Shown: piece by piece, positions 7,952-11,374 of the stretch | Position numbering within the stretch: position 1 is the stretch's first letter | Layout: the number at the start of each line of letters is the position of its first letter | Origin: Chloroflexota bacterium | GTDB lineage: Bacteria; Chloroflexota; Anaerolineae; B4-G1; SLSP01 | DNA: 11,374 nt | Direction of reading: 5' to 3' | Assembly (NCBI GenBank): GCA_022707725.1 | Contig: JAKJAB010000089.1 | Span: forward strand, 1 to 11,374 | Position numbers and translations under genes: made by a program | Notes under the pieces: model-generated | What the model saw: only the letters and a program-made list of their open reading frames with translations | What the model was told of the DNA's origin: nothing | Databases searched by the model: none

Positions 7952-7979
7952 TATATACCATAGGTAACGCAATCCGCAA
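7952..7979 (-). promoter_or_regulatory. Candidate sigma-70-type promoter of the secreted-protein operon
   Basis: On the minus strand TTGCGG (7979-7974) is followed by a 16-nt spacer and TATATA (7957-7952). The spacer ends in TGG, an extended -10 element. A transcript would start near 7945 and carry a leader of about 100 nt. This is a match by eye only; the -35 hexamer is moderate. Confidence 0.4.
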
Positions 7980-8001
7980 CCCTGAGTGATGGCGCATCTC
8001 T

Positions 8002-8034
8002 CACCGCGGAGCACACGGAGACCACAGAGAGAGA
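8002..8034 (+). repeat. Degenerate ACCGCGGAG / ACACGGAG / ACCACAGAG intergenic repeat
   Basis: About 33 nt of three imperfect 8-10-nt units of the form AC(C)-(A/G)C-(A/G)GAG directly after the mtaB stop codon. I recall similar ACCACAGAG / ACACAGAG strings as short intergenic repeats in several bacterial genomes including Chloroflexota; no function is known to me. It begins about 20 nt upstream of the candidate promoter of the next operon. Confidence 0.4.
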
Positions 8035-9243
8035 TTAGACGATTTTCGCCAGTGTGATTTGGTTGTACAGATTGCGCTCAGATTGTGTTGCCACCTCAAG
8101 GTAATTATCCGTCAGCCCGCGCCAATAACCACCCTCGTCCCGCTGTTCCCACAACGCAGGCAGCATCTGACCGATGAATAGAAGACGATATTCCGCCACC
8201 AATTGTTCCCCTAGCGCGCGCATCCGTGTGGCACGTTCGGCCCGTATCACCGCAGGGATGGCACCCGGCAGACGCATGGCCGGCGTTCCCGGGCGCTCAG
8301 AATAGGGGAAGACGTGCAGACGCGCGAACGCCATCTGTACCACAAAGTCCAGACTCGCGGTGAAGTCCATCTCAGTCTCGCCGGGAAAGCCCACAATCAC
8401 GTCGGTAGTGATAGCGATGTCGGGTGAGACGGCGCGCGCAGCATCCGCTATCGCCGCAAATTGCACAGTATTCGTACGGCGGCCCATCCGCTTGAGCACG
8501 GCATCCGAACCGGATTGCAGGGGCAGGTGCAGTTGGCGGCACAGGCGCGGGTTTGCCCATTGACGCAGCAACGCCTCATCCACGTCCCAGGGTTCGACAG
8601 AGGAAAGGCGCAGGCGTGGCACGTCGGTCGTCAGCAATATCGCTTTCACTAACGTCGCCAACCCCGCCGTCAACCCCAGATCATGACCGTAAGCGCCCAA
8701 ACTGACGCCGGTGAGCACGATTTCCTGTGCACCTTGCCCGACCAGATCGCGGACGGCCTGCACCGCATCGTCCAGAGGACGGCTGCGCGCCGGCCCGCGC
8801 AATAGCCGGGTGATGCAGTAGGTGCAAGTGTGATCGCAGCCATCCTGCACGGCGAGAAACGCGCGCGTGCGCCCCCAGCGGCCCGGCGCCCAGGCAGCGG
8901 GCGCGGCCTCTCTCCCGGTGATAATTTCCACAGCGCGCGCCTTTTCAGCGTTGGGAATGATCCACACCACGCCGGGAAGCGTAGCGACAAGGGCTGCGTC
9001 TTCGGTAGCCCAGCAACCGACGACCGCCAGGCGCGCCTGCGGGCTGAGGCGGTGGAGTGTATGCAGCCGGTGACGGCTCTTGCGCGCCGCCTGCGTCGTG
9101 ACCGCGCACGAGTTCAGTACGATCACGTCCGCCACTTCGGGCGCGGTGATCACCTCGTACCCGGCCCCGGCAAAGTGCCGCGCCAGGGTCTCCGTTTCTG
9201 CCGTGTTCAGGCGACAACCCAGGGATTCGAGATAGACCTGCAT
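8035..9243 (-). CDS. mtaB: tRNA (N6-L-threonylcarbamoyladenosine(37)-C(2))-methylthiotransferase MtaB
   Basis: A 402-residue radical SAM methylthiotransferase, near the usual family length. It converts t6A to ms2t6A at position 37 of tRNAs reading ANN codons. The N-terminal UPF0004 domain has its three cluster cysteines at C10 (SLGCRLN), C46 (NSCAV) and C77 (VVGCW). The radical SAM cluster motif CDHTCTYC is at 136-143, followed by RG and RSR as in MtaB. Further core motifs are HLPLQSGSD, DVIVGFPGE and FPYSERPGTPA. The C-terminus is a short TRAM-like RNA-binding domain. MtaB is preferred over MiaB or RimO because of the CRLN-(T)AE-E start and the CDHxCTYC form; the subfamily call is by pattern only. 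ATG at 9243 shares its A with the preceding TGA (TGATG), showing translational coupling; a TTG just before it is the alternative. All key cysteines are present. Confidence 0.9.
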   Translation of the reverse strand: MQVYLESLGCRLNTAETETLARHFAGAGYEVITAPEVADVIVLNSCAVTTQAARKSRHRLHTLHRLSPQARLAVVGCWATEDAALVATLPGVVWIIPNAEKARAVEIITGREAAPAAWAPGRWGRTRAFLAVQDGCDHTCTYCITRLLRGPARSRPLDDAVQAVRDLVGQGAQEIVLTGVSLGAYGHDLGLTAGLATLVKAILLTTDVPRLRLSSVEPWDVDEALLRQWANPRLCRQLHLPLQSGSDAVLKRMGRRTNTVQFAAIADAARAVSPDIAITTDVIVGFPGETEMDFTASLDFVVQMAFARLHVFPYSERPGTPAMRLPGAIPAVIRAERATRMRALGEQLVAEYRLLFIGQMLPALWEQRDEGGYWRGLTDNYLEVATQSERNLYNQITLAKIV

Positions 9244-9782
9244 CAACGCGGGCTGCGATAGGCGATACCGGCGGTTTTCAAGCGGGAACGGATCTCGTCG
9301 AGGATGTACTCGGCCTCTTCCTCGTCGTCCTCGGTGACGGCAATGATACCCGTGTAGGCATCGGCGAGAATATCACCATCAAGTTGATAGTCACGCTCAA
9401 ACGCATACAACGTCTCCCAGACGCGCGGTTCAATCTCGGGGGATTTGAAAGCTGGAACCATCAGCGAGCGGGCTGGCAAGACTTCGCCAGCGAAATCATC
9501 CTGATCATCATCCAGGGAAGCGTCGTCCAGAAGCTCGTTCTTCATCTTTTCTGGAACGGGAGGAATGGGGAAGAACAAGAAAAAGACGACGGTGACGCCG
9601 ACTAACGCCAGGCCCGCCAGCACATATAAGAATCCCTTGAACAACGTCTGGAAGAAGGCGCGCCCACCGGGTGTGGGAAAATGCCACAAGAAGACCAACA
9701 ACGCCCCATACAACACCACGATCATCAAAGCGCGTGCCCAGGGATAGCGGTAAGCTTTTTGTTCTGTCGATGACTTTTTCAT
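9243..9782 (-). CDS. Small membrane protein of unknown function with acidic cytoplasmic-type tail
   Basis: A 179-residue protein that I do not recognise. It has a lysine-rich N-terminus, two hydrophobic segments (about 17-34 and 50-72) separated by a short HFPTPGGR loop, then FPIPPVPEK and a charged tail. The tail has an acidic stretch (DDASLDDDQDD, 86-96) and a second acidic run EDDEEEAEY (151-159) inside a probable helical domain. The segment from about 117 on looks like a small folded domain, possibly binding a partner, but no family can be named. ATG at 9782 is chosen with GGTGA about 6 nt upstream; a GTG at 9791 would add MKS. It begins 15 nt after the stop of the upstream lipoprotein gene and its stop overlaps the mtaB start, so it is co-transcribed with both. 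Confidence 0.7.
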   Translation of the reverse strand: MKKSSTEQKAYRYPWARALMIVVLYGALLVFLWHFPTPGGRAFFQTLFKGFLYVLAGLALVGVTVVFFLFFPIPPVPEKMKNELLDDASLDDDQDDFAGEVLPARSLMVPAFKSPEIEPRVWETLYAFERDYQLDGDILADAYTGIIAVTEDDEEEAEYILDEIRSRLKTAGIAYRSPR

Positions 9783-9797
9783 ACTTTTCACCGTCGC

Positions 9798-10433
9798 CTA
9801 TTGCAGCGGCTCGACCTCCAAATTGTCAAAGTCTATGACCACGTCGGCCTCATTGAATGCGCCCGCGTAAAGGCCGATATCGCCTTTCGCGAGTTGCGCA
9901 TCTTCTGCCTGCAACACCTGCGTCCCATTGACGCTAAAAACAAAAATCCCACCGCGCGCCTCGACCTCCAATACATTGGTCGTCGTCCCCTGGTGGACGG
10001 CATCACTCTTCACCCAATCCGGGCCTAAGACAGTCCACGAACCATTATCGTATCGGGCTATGCGTGCGTACCCATCGCCGCTGATGGAAAACACGTAGAA
10101 CTGCTTATCGCCGGCCATGCGCGTCAGCACACCGTATTCGTTATCATCCGGGCCGGAAACCTGCGTCGCCTCCACGATGAGATGAAAATCGCTGTAGGTG
10201 CGGCCCGCCGCCGCCCACGCCACCTGCCCCAACTTGAACACGTGGACACGCAAGGCGCCATCTGCCACCGCAACAGACGCGGCAGCGTCGGCGCTCAACT
10301 GCCAGTCGCCCGCATCGTCGAAGGGCTCCACCCAAGGGCCGTGATCGCGCGCCCCACATGCGGGCAGCGCCACCGCGAACACGCATAGTATCGCCCCTAC
10401 TATCCAGCGCCGCCACGTATCATTCTGCATCAT
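9798..10433 (-). CDS. Lipoprotein with jelly-roll (concanavalin-like) domain
   Basis: A 211-residue predicted lipoprotein. Residues 7-25 form a signal peptide (basic WRRW, hydrophobic core) ending in the lipobox ALPAC, with C26 the lipidated cysteine. The rest is a single beta-rich domain: PFDDAGDW (37-44), GRTYSD (77-82), DNEYGV (97-102), FSISGDGY (115-122), GDIGLYAG (184-191) and FDNLEV (202-207). This matches, position by position, the neighbouring lipoprotein at 10430-11038, so the two are tandem paralogues. The domain resembles LamG/DUF1080-type concanavalin folds; ligand unknown, no catalytic residues evident. ATG at 10433 overlaps the upstream stop as ATGA, with AGGTGG 7 nt before it; a second ATG follows immediately. 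The longer frame to 10463 would spoil the signal peptide. Confidence 0.8.
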   Translation of the reverse strand: MMQNDTWRRWIVGAILCVFAVALPACGARDHGPWVEPFDDAGDWQLSADAAASVAVADGALRVHVFKLGQVAWAAAGRTYSDFHLIVEATQVSGPDDNEYGVLTRMAGDKQFYVFSISGDGYARIARYDNGSWTVLGPDWVKSDAVHQGTTTNVLEVEARGGIFVFSVNGTQVLQAEDAQLAKGDIGLYAGAFNEADVVIDFDNLEVEPLQ

Positions 10434-11038
10434 GGCTTGTCCACCTTTAAATCGTCGAACCACACCAGCGTGCCGCCCTGGCGCAGCGTGCCGGCGGCCA
10501 TGCCAATATCGCCACGTTCGAGCGTGTCATCTTGCACCTGCGCCGCCTTTTCCCCATTGATGTACAGGCTTAGTTGCGTCCCTCTACACACGGCGCGGAT
10601 GCGATTCTCGCTATTATCGAGACGGATCAACGGTGAACGCAACATCGCCGCGCCGGTCAGCGGCAGCAACTCACCATCTGCGTCACGGCGGAAGATGGCG
10701 TAATAGCCATCGGAACTGATGGCGAAGTAGTAGAGCTCCCCCTTGTTGTAACGGCAGAAGACGCCGTAGTGATTATCGGCAACGCCCTCAGAACGCACTT
10801 TGACATCGATATCCACATCCTGATACGTGCGTCCCGCATCCGCCCAGACGAACCACTGTGGCGCATCGATTTGGACCAAATAACGTCCCTGCTGATACCC
10901 GCGCTGATACATTTCATGAGTCGATCCATACCAGCCACTTCCCGTGTCGGAGAAGTCGTCCGTGAAAGGCGCGGAAGTTCTCGCACAGCCTGCCAGGGCA
11001 AAGATCAACAGCAGCAAGAGCAGACACCGCGTTCGCAC
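10430..11038 (-). CDS. Lipoprotein with jelly-roll (concanavalin-like) domain, paralogue of its neighbour
   Basis: A 202-residue predicted lipoprotein. The start MRTRC, a run of leucines and the lipobox LAGC place the lipidated cysteine at C18. The mature part is one beta-rich domain: DDFSDTGSGW (27-36), GRTYQD (69-74), DNHYGVFCR (88-96), FAISSDGYY (105-113), GDIGMAAG (176-183) and FDDLKV (194-199). The same order of motifs is in the next gene, and the opening and closing motifs recur at the ends of the two large secreted proteins. GTG at 11038 is chosen as start because AGGAGG lies 7 nt upstream and the signal peptide then has normal length. An ATG at 11080 and a TTG at 11110 are in frame but give an unlikely extension. 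It is the first gene of the lipoprotein-mtaB operon. Function is probably surface binding or structural; not known. Confidence 0.8.
   Translation of the reverse strand: MRTRCLLLLLLIFALAGCARTSAPFTDDFSDTGSGWYGSTHEMYQRGYQQGRYLVQIDAPQWFVWADAGRTYQDVDIDVKVRSEGVADNHYGVFCRYNKGELYYFAISSDGYYAIFRRDADGELLPLTGAAMLRSPLIRLDNSENRIRAVCRGTQLSLYINGEKAAQVQDDTLERGDIGMAAGTLRQGGTLVWFDDLKVDKP
10441..10446 (-). promoter_or_regulatory. Shine-Dalgarno AGGTGG for the second lipoprotein
   Basis: AGGTGG is 7 nt before ATG at 10433 on the minus strand, inside the end of the upstream paralogue, and supports the short start. Confidence 0.6.
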
Positions 11039-11045
11039 GTTCGCA

Positions 11046-11051
11046 CCTCCT
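11046..11051 (-). promoter_or_regulatory. Shine-Dalgarno AGGAGG deciding a GTG start
   Basis: The minus strand reads GGAGGAGGT, with AGGAGG ending 7 nt before GTG at 11038. No comparable site precedes the in-frame ATG at 11080. Confidence 0.75.
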
Positions 11052-11101
11052 CCGGGAATAGTCGGGTAGTTTATGGTCATATAGTCAAACGCCACACAGA
11101 C

Positions 11102-11107
11102 ATTATA
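11102..11107 (-). promoter_or_regulatory. Perfect -10 box (TATAAT) for the lipoprotein-mtaB operon
   Basis: TATAAT on the minus strand, 7 nt downstream of the heptamer array, would start a transcript near 11095 with a leader of about 57 nt. The -35 position falls inside the repeat array (around 11125-11130) and has no TTGACA-like hexamer, so an activator or another sigma factor may be needed if the promoter is real. Confidence 0.4.
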
Positions 11108-11113
11108 CAACAG

Positions 11114-11218
11114 AATGAAGAATGAAGAGTGAAGAGTGAAGAGTGAAGAGTGAAGAATGAAGAGTGAAGAATGAAGAGTGAAGAATGAAGAGTGAAGAGT
11201 GAAGAATGAAGAGTAAAG
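11114..11218. repeat. Heptamer tandem array, 15 copies of A(A/G)TGAAG
   Basis: Fifteen head-to-tail 7-nt units with no interruption: AATGAAG or AGTGAAG, the last one AGTAAAG. In order the second base runs A A G G G G A G A G A G G A G. The plus strand has no cytosine over the whole 105 nt. Because 7 is not a multiple of 3 and the minus-strand unit has no stop, all three minus frames are open, which creates a spurious TLHSSLF-repeat reading frame. It is like the short tandemly repeated heptamers known from cyanobacteria in type, not in demonstrated origin. Confidence 0.95.
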
Positions 11219-11236
11219 CTCTCGGTTCGCTCATTT

Positions 11237-11374
11237 TCAGGGCGGGTTGGCAGAATGCGCCGTGAGCCGTGTGTAAATTTCTGCTGGGAAGTCCAACAGC
11301 GCCAGTAGTTTGTGTTGTAAGTCAGAAAGAGGCGTGAGATGTTGATGGGTGTGCTCACCTACCGTGACAAAGGT
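11237..11374 (-). CDS. C-terminal fragment of an unidentified protein (runs off the right edge)
   Basis: From the right edge one minus-strand frame stays open for 45 codons and ends in TGA at 11239-11237; the other two frames hit stops within six codons. The peptide begins TFVTVGEHTHQH and continues with SDLQHKLLALLDFPAEIYT, ending SANPP. The sequence is amphipathic and protein-like rather than low-complexity. The SDLQ...LLxLLxFPxxIYT pattern faintly recalls the C-terminus of some transposases, but I cannot name a family. It ends 19 nt before the heptamer array and points the same way as the operons to its left. Confidence 0.5.
   Translation of the reverse strand, partial: TFVTVGEHTHQHLTPLSDLQHKLLALLDFPAEIYTRLTAHSANPP

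Noticed and set aside
7849..8025. N-terminal extension of the 729-residue secreted protein
   Set aside because: The extension places 59 residues of non-signal sequence before a clear signal peptide and overruns the promoter and hairpin; AAAGGAG at 7855-7861 supports ATG at 7848.
11114..11218. CRISPR array
   Set aside because: Units are 7 nt, contiguous and without spacers; this is a simple tandem repeat.
11077..11358. Minus-strand frame encoding TLHSSLF repeats
   Set aside because: It is a product of the heptamer array, which lacks stops in every minus frame. It also overlaps the better C-terminal fragment at 11237-11374 in another frame.

Overview
The window looks like a piece of a Chloroflexota chromosome (Anaerolineae/Caldilineae-like). 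The basis is the protein style: secreted DUF11/fibronectin-III proteins carrying a YxYLPLxM(K/R)R motif, lipoproteins with a DDFS...SGW jelly-roll domain, and GT-C membrane glycosyltransferases with extracytoplasmic beta-sandwich tails. I recognise these styles from memory of that phylum, not from a search. DNA is GC-rich overall; the two large secreted-protein genes look visibly less so. GC was not computed.

Layout. (1) Positions 2-742, plus strand: the C-terminal end of a GT39/PMT-like membrane glycosyltransferase, cut by the window edge. (2) Everything else recognisable is on the minus strand, transcribed right to left. A first group starts near 11.1 kb: lipoprotein (10430-11038), lipoprotein (9798-10433), two-TM membrane protein (9243-9782), and the tRNA methylthiotransferase mtaB (8035-9243). 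Start and stop codons overlap at two of the three junctions and the third gap is 15 nt, so this is probably one operon. (3) After a 186-nt gap holding a candidate promoter and a 5'-UTR hairpin comes a second group: a 729-aa secreted multidomain protein (5659-7848), a perfect 14-bp intergenic hairpin, a 559-aa secreted protein of related architecture (3898-5577), a YbhN/UPF0104 flippase-like membrane protein (2924-3901) and a 728-aa DUF2142/GT39-type glycosyltransferase (748-2934). The last three are joined by overlapping codons. (4) The right edge holds a 15-copy heptamer tandem array (11114-11218) touching a perfect TATAAT box, and the C-terminal end of another minus-strand gene (11237-11374).

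How it may work together. The second group pairs two exported, probably surface-exposed beta-sandwich proteins with an integral-membrane lipid-sugar-type protein and a GT-C glycosyltransferase. A reasonable but unproven reading is a cassette for decorating surface proteins or building a surface glycan. The same C-terminal jelly-roll type occurs in four genes of the window, two as lipoproteins and two as the ends of large secreted proteins, suggesting local duplication and domain reuse. mtaB is a housekeeping tRNA-modification gene embedded among these surface genes.

Several gene starts were set by Shine-Dalgarno position rather than by the longest open frame (GTG at 3901, TTG at 5577, ATG at 7848, ATG at 10433, GTG at 11038). 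No RNA gene, CRISPR array, complete insertion sequence or phage gene was seen.
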